A DNA stretch of 50,255 nt from Actinomycetes bacterium (lineage in GTDB: Bacteria; Actinomycetota; Actinomycetes; Propionibacteriales; Propionibacteriaceae), in assembly GCA_023392635.1 (NCBI GenBank), contig JAEVYS010000070.1:1-50255 (forward strand), written 5' to 3'. The first letter of the stretch is position 1, and each line of letters opens with the position of its first letter. Under the pieces are notes generated by a model. That model saw nothing but the letters and a program-made list of their open reading frames with translations, had not been told where the DNA came from and did no database searches. A program made the position numbers and the translations under genes. This document shows, one piece after another, positions 19,051-27,799 of the stretch.

Positions 19051-19710
19051 ATGCCCACCGCCCAGGTCAACGCACGCGCGCGGCGCAGCCGCGTCCGGTT
19101 GACGCGCGGCGAGCGCCGTGAGCAGCTGATCGACGTCGCCCGCGCCCTGTTCGCCGAGCGCGGGCTCGAAGGCACCTCGGTGGAGGAGATCGCCGCTCAC
19201 GCGGGCGTGAGCAAGCCCGTGGTGTACGAGCACTTCGGCGGCAAGGAGGGCCTCTACGCGGTGGTCGTGGATCGCGAGGTGCGGACGCTGCACGACGCCA
19301 TCCGGACGGCCATCACGACTCCCCGCGCGAATCCGCGCGCGCTCATCGAGCTGGGGACGCTCGCCCTGTTGGACTACATCGACGACAACCCGAACGGGTT
19401 CCGGATCATCAGCCGCGACTCCTCCGCGACGTCGGGGGAGGGATCGTTCGCCACGATCCTCTCCGACATCGCGTCCCGCGTGGAGGGCCTGCTGGCCAAC
19501 GAGTTCGAGAAGCGCCATCTCGATGCCGCCACCGCTCCCCTCTACGCCCAGATGCTCGTCGGCCTCGTCGCCCTCGCCGGCCAGTGGTGGATGGACACCC
19601 GCGAGGAGCAGGCCCTGCCCAAGCCCGTCGTCGCCGCGCACCTGGTGAACCTCGCCTGGAACGGCATGCGCAACCTCGACCCGTCCCCCCAGCTGCGGGT
19701 GCAGCCGTAG
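19051..19710 (+). CDS. TetR-family transcriptional regulator
   Basis: This 219-aa regulator has an N-terminal helix-turn-helix, REQLIDVARALFAERGLEGT then SVEEIAAHAGVSKPVVYEHF (about residues 25-65), and a ligand-binding C-terminal domain. It precedes the MFS transporter gene on the same strand by about 100 nt and probably controls it. The gene appears leaderless: there is no useful Shine-Dalgarno, but a -10-like CAGACT lies 6 nt upstream. Confidence 0.93.
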   Translation: MPTAQVNARARRSRVRLTRGERREQLIDVARALFAERGLEGTSVEEIAAHAGVSKPVVYEHFGGKEGLYAVVVDREVRTLHDAIRTAITTPRANPRALIELGTLALLDYIDDNPNGFRIISRDSSATSGEGSFATILSDIASRVEGLLANEFEKRHLDAATAPLYAQMLVGLVALAGQWWMDTREEQALPKPVVAAHLVNLAWNGMRNLDPSPQLRVQP

Positions 19711-19784
19711 CGTTCCCGCCTCCCGCTCGGTGGTGCCGGCTGGTTCCGCTCGGCGGCCGCGAAATACCGAACGCCACTCGGCAA

Positions 19785-19807
19785 TTGGGAGCGCTCTCGC
19801 GTAGAGT
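19785..19807 (+). promoter_or_regulatory. leaderless promoter and possible operator of the MFS gene
   Basis: TAGAGT (19802-19807) ends 6 nt before the GTG at 19814. The palindrome GAGCGCTC (19789-19796) lies between the -10 and the expected -35 position and is a candidate site for the adjacent TetR. Confidence 0.4.
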
Positions 19808-19813
19808 GGGCCG

Positions 19814-21001
19814 GTGATCTCACTGGGTTCCCGGAAGGCCGCGTCAGCGGTCGTCCTGCTGTTCGGCTACAACGGGCTGGTCATCGGTGCCTACGCGGCG
19901 TCCATCCCGACGCTGCAGGCGCGATTCCAGCTCGCCCCCTGGCAACTCTCGATGTTCTTCATCTGCATGGGCCTGGCCGGTATCGCGTCCATGCAGCTCT
20001 CCGGACGCCTCGCCGACCGGCTCGGTGCCCGACGCGTCGCCCTGGCGATCCTGCCGATCCTGGTCGTTGCGATCCTCGGCATCGGCCTCGCCCCGACGCT
20101 GCCGCTGCTGTTCGGCGCCGGCATCCTGCTCGGCATCGGCAACGGGGGCATCGACGTGGCGATGAACGCCATCGGCGTGCAGGTGGAGCAGAACCGTCCC
20201 CGGCCGATCATGAGCTTCTTCCACGGCATGTGGTCGGTCGGCAACATGCTCGGCGCGGTCATCCTCGTCCTCCTCGCCCCCCTGTTCAACCGCGATCCGG
20301 GGACGACGGTGCTCGCCACGACCGCCATCGCCGCCGCGCTGGGGCTGGTCACGATCGCGGTGGCGCTGCGGATCACCCCCGAGACCGCGGTGGTCGCGCA
20401 CGAGGACGAGTCCGGCGCCAGGACCTCGATCCCCCGCTCGGCGTACCTGCTCGGCCTGATGGCGATCGCCTTCGGACTGGGCGAGGGGACGGCCAACGAC
20501 TGGTCGGGCTACCACGTCACCCAGATCACCGGCGTGGACCCGACCACCGGAGCGCTCGGGTTCACCTGTGTCGCGGCCTTCATGGTCGTGATCCGGCTGC
20601 TCGGCGACTTCCTCGTGGCCCGGTTCGGACGCCGGGCGGTGACCACCTTCGGCGGCGCCTGCTCTGCGCTCGGTTACCTCGTGGCGGCGCTCGGCACCGG
20701 CCTGCCCATGCTGCTGGTCGGCTGGTCGCTGGTGGGGCTCGGGATCGGCATGATCGCGCCGCAGGTGTACGCCGTCGCGGGCCACACCGCCGGTGGGCGC
20801 GGCCTCGCCGTGGTCGTCACCTTCGGGTACGCGACGTTCCTGATCGCCCCGGCCCTGATCGGATGGCTGGTCGGCACGATCGGCGTCCAGCACACCATGT
20901 TCGTGCCCGCGGTCCTGCTCTCCGGCCTGATCCTGGTCGCCCGCATCATGCCCGGGCGCGAGGCCCAGCCTGCCGCCACGTCCGGGGCGCGCGCGAGCTG
21001 A
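19814..21001 (+). CDS. MFS transporter
   Basis: This 395-aa protein has about 12 hydrophobic segments. The loop between helices 2 and 3 reads GRLADRLGARRVA, the MFS motif A. Helices 4-5 carry GNGGIDVAMNAIGVQVE and MSFFHGMWSVGN, which resemble the FucP/YbjJ-type sugar or inner-membrane transporters. The start is GTG. It follows a tetR gene and likely exports or imports that regulator's ligand. Its stop codon abuts the convergent ispE stop with no spacer. Substrate unknown. Confidence 0.9.
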   Translation: MISLGSRKAASAVVLLFGYNGLVIGAYAASIPTLQARFQLAPWQLSMFFICMGLAGIASMQLSGRLADRLGARRVALAILPILVVAILGIGLAPTLPLLFGAGILLGIGNGGIDVAMNAIGVQVEQNRPRPIMSFFHGMWSVGNMLGAVILVLLAPLFNRDPGTTVLATTAIAAALGLVTIAVALRITPETAVVAHEDESGARTSIPRSAYLLGLMAIAFGLGEGTANDWSGYHVTQITGVDPTTGALGFTCVAAFMVVIRLLGDFLVARFGRRAVTTFGGACSALGYLVAALGTGLPMLLVGWSLVGLGIGMIAPQVYAVAGHTAGGRGLAVVVTFGYATFLIAPALIGWLVGTIGVQHTMFVPAVLLSGLILVARIMPGREAQPAATSGARAS

Positions 21002-21928
21002 TCAGACGACGAGGCGCGCACCGGGAACGGGCCCGCTGACCCGTTTCACGGCACGACACAGGCCCTCGCTGGAGAGGCGGACCGAGAGGTCGACCGCCGC
21101 CGGCTCGTTCGCCGCGAGGAACGCCACCGTGGGTCCGGACCCCGACACGACCGACGCGATCGCACCGAGTTCGGCCCCGGCTTCCCGCAGCTGCGCGAGG
21201 TGCGGACGCAGCGCGAGCGCGGCCGGTTCCAGGTCGTTGGTCAGCGTGCGCCCCAGCGCCTGGACGTCGCCGCTGACGAGGGCGTTCAGCATCCCCTCCG
21301 GCACCTCGAGCCGCTCCGCGCCGAGCCCGAGCTCGTCGAACATCCCGAACACCGCCGGCGTCGACAGCTCGCCATCACTGAAGGCCAGGACCCAGTGGTA
21401 GCTGCCCCGGCTCAGCACCGGCGCGAGCTCGTCGCCGCGGTTGGTGCCAAGCGCCGTGCCGCCCGCGAGGCAGAACGGCACGTCCGCGCCGAGCTGGGCT
21501 CCCAGCGTGCGCAGCTCGTCCGGGGAGATGTCGAGGTCCCACAGCACTGCGCAGGCGAGGAGCGCGCCGGCGGCGTCCGCCGAACCGCCGGCCATGCCAC
21601 CGCCGACCGGTATCGACTTGCGGATCACGAGGTCGGCCCCGAGCGGCAGGTGCGCGCCCCAGGTCGTGGCCAGGAGGCGGGCGGCCCGCACCGCGAGGTT
21701 GGCGTCGCCGGTGGGCACCAGGTCGGCCTGTTCGCCCAGCACCTTCACCGCGAACCGGCCCGGACGGCCCCAGGACGCGTCCACCTCGTCGAACAGGGAG
21801 ACCGCCTGGAACACGGTGGCCAGCGAGTGGTAGCCGTCCGGACGCCGGCGGCCGCTGCGCAGGGCGAGGTTCACCTTGCCGGCCACCCGGACGCGGACGA
21901 CCTCAGCCTCGGTCACCGGTGTTGCCAT
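21002..21928 (-). CDS. ispE: 4-diphosphocytidyl-2-C-methyl-D-erythritol kinase
   Basis: IspE phosphorylates CDP-ME in the MEP isoprenoid pathway. The 308-aa GHMP kinase has VRVAGKVNLALRSG at the N-terminus, PDGYHSLATVFQAV, the ATP loop IPVGGGMAGGSADAAGAL near residues 107-124 and SGSGPTVAFL near the C-terminus. It lies 9 nt downstream of rsmA in the operon rsmI-tatD-rsmA-ispE, the usual actinobacterial order. Confidence 0.97.
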   Translation of the reverse strand: MATPVTEAEVVRVRVAGKVNLALRSGRRRPDGYHSLATVFQAVSLFDEVDASWGRPGRFAVKVLGEQADLVPTGDANLAVRAARLLATTWGAHLPLGADLVIRKSIPVGGGMAGGSADAAGALLACAVLWDLDISPDELRTLGAQLGADVPFCLAGGTALGTNRGDELAPVLSRGSYHWVLAFSDGELSTPAVFGMFDELGLGAERLEVPEGMLNALVSGDVQALGRTLTNDLEPAALALRPHLAQLREAGAELGAIASVVSGSGPTVAFLAANEPAAVDLSVRLSSEGLCRAVKRVSGPVPGARLVV

Positions 21929-21937
21929 GGCGCGAGG

Positions 21938-22789
21938 CTATCCCACCCCGCGCGGGGCCACCTCGGCGACCCTGACGAAGTCGGCGACCGTCAGGACCTC
22001 GCCCCGTGCCTGCGGGTCGACGCCGGCACGCGCGAGCGCCTCGGAGGCGGCCGCCCCCGAGCCGAACAGTCCGGCCAGTGCCGAGCGGAGCATCTTGCGA
22101 CGCTGGTTGAAGGCCGCGTCGACGACCGCGAACACCTGCTCCCGGGACGCGGTCGTGGCCGGAGGCTCCCGGCGCACCAGCTCGACCAGGCCGGAGTCCA
22201 CGTTCGGCACCGGCCAGAACACCGTCGGCGGCACGCTGCCGACGCGACGGGCCGCGCAGTACCAGGCCAGCTTCACCGAGGGGACGCCGTAGGTCCGCGA
22301 CCCCGGGCCGGCGACGAGCCGGTCGGCGACCTCGCTCTGCACCATCACCAGGCCTCCGCGCACGGTGGGGAAGCGGGCCAGCACGTGCAGCAGCACCGGC
22401 ACGCTCACGTTGTAGGGCAGGTTCGCGACCACGAGGCCGGGCTGCGGGTCGGGCAGCGCGTCGACGGTGAGCGCGTCCGCCTCGACGACGGCCAGCCGGT
22501 CGGCCACCTGAGGCATGCGCTCGGCCACCGTGCGCGGCAGCCGCTCGGCGAGGCTGTGCTCGATCTCGATCGCGACCACCCCGGCGGCCACTTCGAGCAG
22601 GCCGAGGGTGAGCGAGCCCAGGCCGGGACCGATCTCGAGCACCACGTCGTCGGGACGCACGCCCGCCGCCGCGACGATCCGGCGGACCGTGTTCGGGTCG
22701 TGCACGAAGTTCTGGCCGCGCTGCTTGGTGGGACGCAGGTCGAGCTCTGCCGCGAGCGCCCGGATCGTGCGGGGATCGAGGAGGCTCAT
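21938..22789 (-). CDS. rsmA: 16S rRNA dimethyladenosine transferase
   Basis: RsmA (KsgA) dimethylates two adjacent adenines near the 3' end of 16S rRNA. The 283-aa protein has RPTKQRGQNFVHDPN, the SAM motif VLEIGPGLGSLTLGL, and the catalytic motif IV VANLPYNVSVPVL. The ATG at 22789 begins one base after the tatD stop. Family identification is secure. Confidence 0.97.
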   Translation of the reverse strand: MSLLDPRTIRALAAELDLRPTKQRGQNFVHDPNTVRRIVAAAGVRPDDVVLEIGPGLGSLTLGLLEVAAGVVAIEIEHSLAERLPRTVAERMPQVADRLAVVEADALTVDALPDPQPGLVVANLPYNVSVPVLLHVLARFPTVRGGLVMVQSEVADRLVAGPGSRTYGVPSVKLAWYCAARRVGSVPPTVFWPVPNVDSGLVELVRREPPATTASREQVFAVVDAAFNQRRKMLRSALAGLFGSGAAASEALARAGVDPQARGEVLTVADFVRVAEVAPRGVG

Positions 22790-22790
22790 C

Positions 22791-23636
22791 TCACCACTCC
22801 CCGAAGAGGGCGGACGCGTTGGCGGCGAGCTGCGCGCAGAGCTCCGCGAGGTCGGCGCCCCGCCGTTCGGCGACGAACCGGACGGTGTGCGGCAGGAGGT
22901 AGCTGGAGTTCGCCTTGCCACGGTGCGGCAGGGGGGTCAGGTACGGGGCATCGGTCTCGACGAGGAGGCGGTCGGCGGGGGTCAGGTCGAGCGCCTCGCG
23001 CAGCTCCTCGTTCGCCCGGAAGGTGACCGTGCCGGGAAACGAGAGGTAGTAGCCGCGGTCGAGGCACTTCCTGGCGAATGCGGCGTCGCCGGAGAAGCAG
23101 TGCAGCTGCACCCGGTCCGGCGCGCCCTCCGCGTCCAGCACGTCGAGGACCTCGGCGTGGGCGTCCCGGTCGTGGATGACCAGGGCCAGGTCGTGCGTGC
23201 GGGCCCAACCGACGTGGGCGGCGAAGGCGTGCTTCTGCCGGGCCCTGCCCTCGGGTTCCCGCGTGCGGAAGTAGTCCAGGCCGGTCTCCCCCACCGCCCG
23301 GACGCGGGGCGAGGACCCCACCAGCGCGGCGAGCTCCGCCAGCCCGGCGTCCAGGCGGTCGCCGAGCCTCGCGGCGTCGTTGGGGTGGATCGCCACAGCG
23401 GCGACGACCGCGGGGTTCGCTTCGGCGAGCCGGATCGCGTCCGCCGAGGAGGCGACGTCGGTACCGACCTCGACGAGGCGGGTGACGTTCACCGCCGCCG
23501 CCAGCCCCACCGCGGCGGTCACCGGGAGCCCGCTGTACTCCTGCGCGCTCAACGCATGCGTGTGCGCGTCCGTGGTCGCTGCGGGCAGCGGTTCGGGGAG
23601 GGGCGGCAGCCCGTCCGGCACGCGGGGGTCGGTCAC
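22791..23636 (-). CDS. tatD: TatD-family metal-dependent DNase
   Basis: This 281-aa TIM-barrel hydrolase has the first metal site TDAHTHAL (residues 22-29), VGETGLDYFR, LVIHDRDAH, VQLHCFSGD and VETDAPYLTP, matching TatD/YcfH proteins with 3'-5' exonuclease or deacylase activity. The GTG at 23636 overlaps the rsmI stop by 4 nt (GTGA). In mycobacteria rpfB sits between this gene and rsmA; here it is absent. Confidence 0.95.
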   Translation of the reverse strand: MTDPRVPDGLPPLPEPLPAATTDAHTHALSAQEYSGLPVTAAVGLAAAVNVTRLVEVGTDVASSADAIRLAEANPAVVAAVAIHPNDAARLGDRLDAGLAELAALVGSSPRVRAVGETGLDYFRTREPEGRARQKHAFAAHVGWARTHDLALVIHDRDAHAEVLDVLDAEGAPDRVQLHCFSGDAAFARKCLDRGYYLSFPGTVTFRANEELREALDLTPADRLLVETDAPYLTPLPHRGKANSSYLLPHTVRFVAERRGADLAELCAQLAANASALFGEW

Positions 23637-24487
23637 GACGGCTCCTTCCGCGCGGCCAGCGCGGCCGCGTACAACGCCTTCCTCGGCACCCCGGCATCGG
23701 CGGCGACCGAGGCGACGGCGGCGGAGAACGGCTCGCCCACGGCGACCCGCTCGGCCACCAGCGCGACGGCGTCCCCGACGGACACCTCGGCAGGGGCTGC
23801 TCCGGCGACCACCACCGTGATCTCGCCACGGACGCCGTCGGCCGCCCAGTCGGCCAGCTCGGCCAGGCTCCCCCGTCGCGTCTCCTCGAACGTCTTGGTC
23901 AGCTCGCGGCTCACCGCGGCCCGCCGCTCGTCGCCGAAGGCGGTCCGGGCGTCGGCCAGGAACTCCACCAGTCGATGGGGCGCCTCGAAGAACACCATCG
24001 TGCGCGGTTCGGCGGCCAGCTCCCGCAGGCGGCGCCGCCGCTCACCGCCCTTGCGCGGCAGGAAGCCCTCGAAGCAGAACCGGTCGGTCGGCAGGCCGGA
24101 CAACGCGAGCGCCACCAGTACCGCGGACGGGCCCGGTACCACACGGACCGGGAGGCCGGCCTCGATCGCGGCCGCAACCACCCGGTAGCCGGGATCGGAC
24201 ACGGTGGGCATGCCGGCGTCGGAGACCACCACCACGGTGCGGCCCTCGGCCAGGGCTGCGAGCAGCGCCCCGACCCGGGACGCCTCGTTGCCGTCGAAGT
24301 AGGACACCACCCGGGCGTTGGTGGAGACGCCGAGCCGCCCGAGGAGGCCGTGGAGGCGACGGGTGTCCTCCGCCGCGATCACGTCGGCGGTCGCCAGGGC
24401 GTCCCGCAGGGCCGGCGAGGCGTCGTCGACGTTGCCGATCGGCGTACCGGCCAGCACCAGCGATCCGCTCTCGCGCCTGTCGTCCAC
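23633..24487 (-). CDS. rsmI: 16S rRNA C1402 ribose 2'-O-methyltransferase
   Basis: RsmI methylates the ribose of C1402 in 16S rRNA. The 284-aa tetrapyrrole-methylase-fold protein has LVLAGTPIGNVDDASPALRD, VIAAEDTRR, SDAGMPTVSDPGYRVV and FCFEGFLPRKGGERR. The GTG at 24487 is preceded at 6 nt by AATACT, so the transcript is probably leaderless. It is divergent from the protein mannosyltransferase gene, as in mycobacteria. Confidence 0.96.
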   Translation of the reverse strand: MDDRRESGSLVLAGTPIGNVDDASPALRDALATADVIAAEDTRRLHGLLGRLGVSTNARVVSYFDGNEASRVGALLAALAEGRTVVVVSDAGMPTVSDPGYRVVAAAIEAGLPVRVVPGPSAVLVALALSGLPTDRFCFEGFLPRKGGERRRRLRELAAEPRTMVFFEAPHRLVEFLADARTAFGDERRAAVSRELTKTFEETRRGSLAELADWAADGVRGEITVVVAGAAPAEVSVGDAVALVAERVAVGEPFSAAVASVAADAGVPRKALYAAALAARKEPS

Positions 24488-24493
24488 CTGTGC

Positions 24494-24547
24494 AGTATTC
24501 CTGATCGCGGCGTCGTGGGCCGTCCCCTCCCGCCGGACACCTAGGAT
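24494..24547. promoter_or_regulatory. divergent leaderless promoters of rsmI and the mannosyltransferase
   Basis: In a 66-bp gap, AATACT on the minus strand (24499-24494) and TAGGAT on the plus strand (24542-24547) each end exactly 6 nt before their GTG start codons. Confidence 0.45.
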
Positions 24548-24553
24548 GTCGGC

Positions 24554-26257
24554 GTGACCGAAGCGGACTGGGGACCCGAGGCCAGGGCCGCGTCCGCAAC
24601 GGACGACGCGCCCGCCTGGGAGGAGCCCGACAGCGCCGAGTCGGCCGAACCGGCGGCGAAGCCGTGGGCGCGACTGCGCCGGGCGGTCTACCGCGACGAC
24701 CTCAGCACGGTGGAACGCCTGCGCGACGGGCAGGCGGCGCTGCGCGACAGGCTGGCCGGCTGGACCGTGACCATCAGCATCACCGTGCTCGCGTTCGTCA
24801 TCCGGATCATCAACCTCGGCTACCCGAACAAGCTCGTGTTCGACGAGACGTACTACCCCAAGGACGCCTGGACGCTGTGGAAGTTCGGCTACGAGCGGGA
24901 CTGGCCGAAGGGCTCGGACGCCAAGATCGCGGCCGGGGACGTGAACTCCTACGGCCAGACGGCAGAGTTCGTCGTCCATCCTCCGCTGGGGAAGTGGCTG
25001 ATCGGCATCGGCGAGCAGCTGTTCGGGATGAACTCGTTCGGCTGGCGGTTCATGCCGCTGGTCTTCGGCACCCTGCTCGTCTTCATGACCATCCGGATGG
25101 CCCGGCGACTGTCCCGCTCCACGCTGGTCGGCGGCATCGCCGGCGTCCTGATCACCTTCGACGGCCTGTCGTTCGTGATGTCGCGGATCGCGCTGCTGGA
25201 CATCTTCCAGGCGTTCTTCCTGGTGTCGGCGGTCGCGTGCGTGATCGCCGACCGCGACGGGTACCGCGGGCGGCTCGCCGACCACCTCGATCGGCTGGGC
25301 CAGGCCGACTTCGGCGGACGGTTCGGCCCCGTCGTGTGGTGGCGCCCCTGGCGGCTCGCTGCCGGCGTGATGTTCGGGCTGGCGCTGTCGACGAAGTGGA
25401 ACTCGATCTTCGTGCTCGCCACGATGGGCGTCCTCAGCGTCGTCTGGGACGTGGGTGCACGCCGGCTCGCCGGTGCCGACTGGCGGGCCTGGCAGGCGCT
25501 CCTGATCGACGGCATCCCTGCGTTCGTGCGGCTGGTGCTGGTGTCCGGCGTCCTCTACGTCGTGTCCTGGACGGGCTGGCTGGTCACGTCCGACGGCTAC
25601 GACCGGAGCTGGGGGAAGGACCACCCCGACAGCCCGTGGACGGTGCACCTGGGCGAGATGTGGGCCTCGTTCCTGAAGTACCACCAGGACATCTACAACT
25701 TCCACACCGGCGACTACATCCGCAACCAGACCCACCCCTACGATGCGCATCCGATCGGCTGGCTGGTGATGGCGCGCCCGATCGGCATCGACGCGGTCAA
25801 CGACATCAAGCCCGGCGTGGACGGCTGTACGGCCGCCGGCGACGACACCTGCATCCGGGTGATCTCGGCGATGGGCACGCCGATCCTGTGGTGGATGGCG
25901 TTCCTCGCCCTGTTCGTCGGGGTGATCTGGTGGATCGGGGGGCGCGACTGGCGCTTCGGCGTCCCTTTCCTCGCCGCCATGTCGACCTACCTGCCGTGGT
26001 TCCCGAACGCCGACCGGCCGGTGTTCTTCTTCTACGCGATCTGCATCGTCCCGTTCACGGTGACGATCCTCGCGATGGTGCTGGGGCTGGTCCTCGGGCC
26101 GCCCGACGGGCCGAACCGCAGGCGGGGGGCGATCATCGTCGGGGTCCTGGTGGCGCTGGTCGTCCTCGACTTCGCCTACATCTACCCTGTGCTCACCGAC
26201 CAGCTGATGCTGTACAAGGACTGGTTGTCGCGCATGTGGTTGCGGTCCTGGATCTGA
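24554..26257 (+). CDS. pmt: dolichyl-phosphate-mannose-protein mannosyltransferase
   Basis: This 567-aa polytopic membrane protein belongs to the PMT (GT39) family, which moves mannose from polyprenyl-phosphate-mannose to Ser/Thr of secreted proteins. After a 70-residue cytoplasmic acidic tail comes the first helix, then the catalytic loop LVFDETYYPKDAW with the Asp97-Glu98 pair. Later segments include VVHPPLGKWLIGIGE and RFMPLVFGTLL, followed by about ten further helices. It is homologous in kind and place to mycobacterial Pmt next to rsmI. Start GTG at 24554, probably leaderless. Confidence 0.95.
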   Translation: MTEADWGPEARAASATDDAPAWEEPDSAESAEPAAKPWARLRRAVYRDDLSTVERLRDGQAALRDRLAGWTVTISITVLAFVIRIINLGYPNKLVFDETYYPKDAWTLWKFGYERDWPKGSDAKIAAGDVNSYGQTAEFVVHPPLGKWLIGIGEQLFGMNSFGWRFMPLVFGTLLVFMTIRMARRLSRSTLVGGIAGVLITFDGLSFVMSRIALLDIFQAFFLVSAVACVIADRDGYRGRLADHLDRLGQADFGGRFGPVVWWRPWRLAAGVMFGLALSTKWNSIFVLATMGVLSVVWDVGARRLAGADWRAWQALLIDGIPAFVRLVLVSGVLYVVSWTGWLVTSDGYDRSWGKDHPDSPWTVHLGEMWASFLKYHQDIYNFHTGDYIRNQTHPYDAHPIGWLVMARPIGIDAVNDIKPGVDGCTAAGDDTCIRVISAMGTPILWWMAFLALFVGVIWWIGGRDWRFGVPFLAAMSTYLPWFPNADRPVFFFYAICIVPFTVTILAMVLGLVLGPPDGPNRRRGAIIVGVLVALVVLDFAYIYPVLTDQLMLYKDWLSRMWLRSWI

Positions 26258-26397
26258 GCCCGGGCAGGAGGGCTGCGGCGCCGACGCGGCCGCGTCCGCA
26301 CGGAGGAAACACCGCCCCAGAAACTAGTCGAACGGCGTCCTCCCGCGCAGCTATCTCACCGGGGAATTCCGTCCGTCCGTGTGCCCGGGGGCCCCAA

Positions 26398-26403
26398 TAG
26401 AGT
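26398..26403 (+). promoter_or_regulatory. -10 element of the uracil permease gene
   Basis: TAGAGT gives a predicted leader of about 28 nt containing the GAAGGGG ribosome-binding site. The rest of 26258-26437 shows no gene or clear structure. Confidence 0.4.
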
Positions 26404-26437
26404 GCGCACGGCGCTCGGCCTCGGCGAAGGGGATTTC

Positions 26438-27766
26438 ATGGCTTTGTGGACTCTGCACGGTAACGGCACACTCGAACCCGGGGCGGTCGTCAAGCCGGAC
26501 GAACGCCTCGGCTGGGGGAAGATGGTGGGCCTCGGGGCCCAGCACGTGGTGGCGATGTTCGGGGCCACCTTCCTGGTGCCGCTCATCACCGGGTTCCCCA
26601 TTCCCGCGACGCTGTTCTTCAGCGGCCTGGGCACGATCCTGTTCCTGGTGATCACCGGCAACCGGCTCCCGAGCTACCTGGGGTCCTCGTTCGCGTTCAT
26701 CTCGCCGGTGCTGGCGTCGAAGGCCGGCGACGACATCGGCAAGGCGCTCTTCGGCATCCTGCTCACCGGCATCCTGCTCGCGATCGTCGGCGCCGTGGTC
26801 CATCTCGCCGGGTCCGCCTGGATCGACGCCCTGATGCCGCCGGTGATGACCGGCACGATCGTCATGCTGATCGGCTTCAACCTGGCCGGGGCGGCCTGGG
26901 GCGAGGCGAACAAGTCGGGGTTCTGGGCCGCACCGCTCACCGGCTGGGTCACGCTGATCGCGATCGTCCTGATCACCGTGCTGTTCCGCGGGCTGCTGGG
27001 CCGGCTCTCGATCCTGCTGGGCGTGGTCGTCGGCTACGTCGCAGCCCTCTTCCAGGGACAGGTGGACTTCAAGAGCGTGGACGCCGCAGCGTGGGTCGGG
27101 CTCCCGCAGTTCACCCTGCCGACCGTCGACTTCAGCGTCACCGCCCTCTTCCTCCCGGTCGTGCTGGTGCTCATCGCCGAGAACGTGGGCCACGTGAAGT
27201 CCGTCGCCCTGATGACCGGACGCAACTACGACAAGACCATGGGACGCGCGCTCCTCGCCGACGGCGTCGCCACGACGCTGGCCGGCTTCGGCGGCGGCTC
27301 GGGGACCACCACCTACGCCGAGAACATCGGCGTCATGGCCGCCACGAAGGTGTACTCCACGGCGCTGTACTGGATCGCGGGCGCGATCGCCGTCGTCCTC
27401 GCCTTCATCCCGAAGTTCGGAGCCGCGATCGCCACGATCCCCGCCGGCGTGATCGGCGCCGCCGGCACCGTCCTGTACGGCATGATCGGCCTCCTGGGCG
27501 CCCGGATCTGGATCGACAACAAGGTGGCGTTCACCAACCCGGTGAACCTCATCCCTGCGGCGATCGGCCTGATCATGGGCATCGCGAACTTCACCTTCAC
27601 GATCGGCAGCATGACCTTCGGCGGCGTCACCGTCGGCACCGTCACCGCGCTGGTGCTGTACCACCTCATGAAGGCGGTCGCGAAGGCGCGCGGCACGGAC
27701 CTGGGTGACGACAGCACCGCGATCGTGGCCGAGTTCGACGACTCCTACCCCGAGGAAGCCCGCTAG
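26438..27766 (+). CDS. uraA: uracil permease (NCS2 family)
   Basis: This 442-aa, 14-helix nucleobase-proton symporter has two glutamates in the right places: ENVGH (Glu near 247) and TTYAENIGVMAATKVYS (Glu near 294), which match the uracil-binding glutamates of E. coli UraA. LGLGAQHVVAMFGATFLVPL is typical of the first helix. The ATG at 26438 follows GAAGGGG by 6 nt; in-frame GTGs upstream lack such a site. It stands alone, so it is not tied to a pyrimidine operon here. Xanthine transport is less likely given the UraA-type motifs. Confidence 0.93.
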   Translation: MALWTLHGNGTLEPGAVVKPDERLGWGKMVGLGAQHVVAMFGATFLVPLITGFPIPATLFFSGLGTILFLVITGNRLPSYLGSSFAFISPVLASKAGDDIGKALFGILLTGILLAIVGAVVHLAGSAWIDALMPPVMTGTIVMLIGFNLAGAAWGEANKSGFWAAPLTGWVTLIAIVLITVLFRGLLGRLSILLGVVVGYVAALFQGQVDFKSVDAAAWVGLPQFTLPTVDFSVTALFLPVVLVLIAENVGHVKSVALMTGRNYDKTMGRALLADGVATTLAGFGGGSGTTTYAENIGVMAATKVYSTALYWIAGAIAVVLAFIPKFGAAIATIPAGVIGAAGTVLYGMIGLLGARIWIDNKVAFTNPVNLIPAAIGLIMGIANFTFTIGSMTFGGVTVGTVTALVLYHLMKAVAKARGTDLGDDSTAIVAEFDDSYPEEAR

Positions 27767-27799
27767 CCCGCCGCTCCCGAACCCCCGTCCGCCGCGGGC

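Noticed and set aside
20187..20210. Another copy of the AACCGTCCCC core in the MFS gene
   Set aside because: Flanking arms are not complementary and the bases encode a normal VEQNRPRPI stretch, so it is chance.
26381..26437. Upstream GTG starts for the uracil permease
   Set aside because: They would place the -10 hexamer inside the coding region, and only the ATG at 26438 has a good ribosome-binding site.
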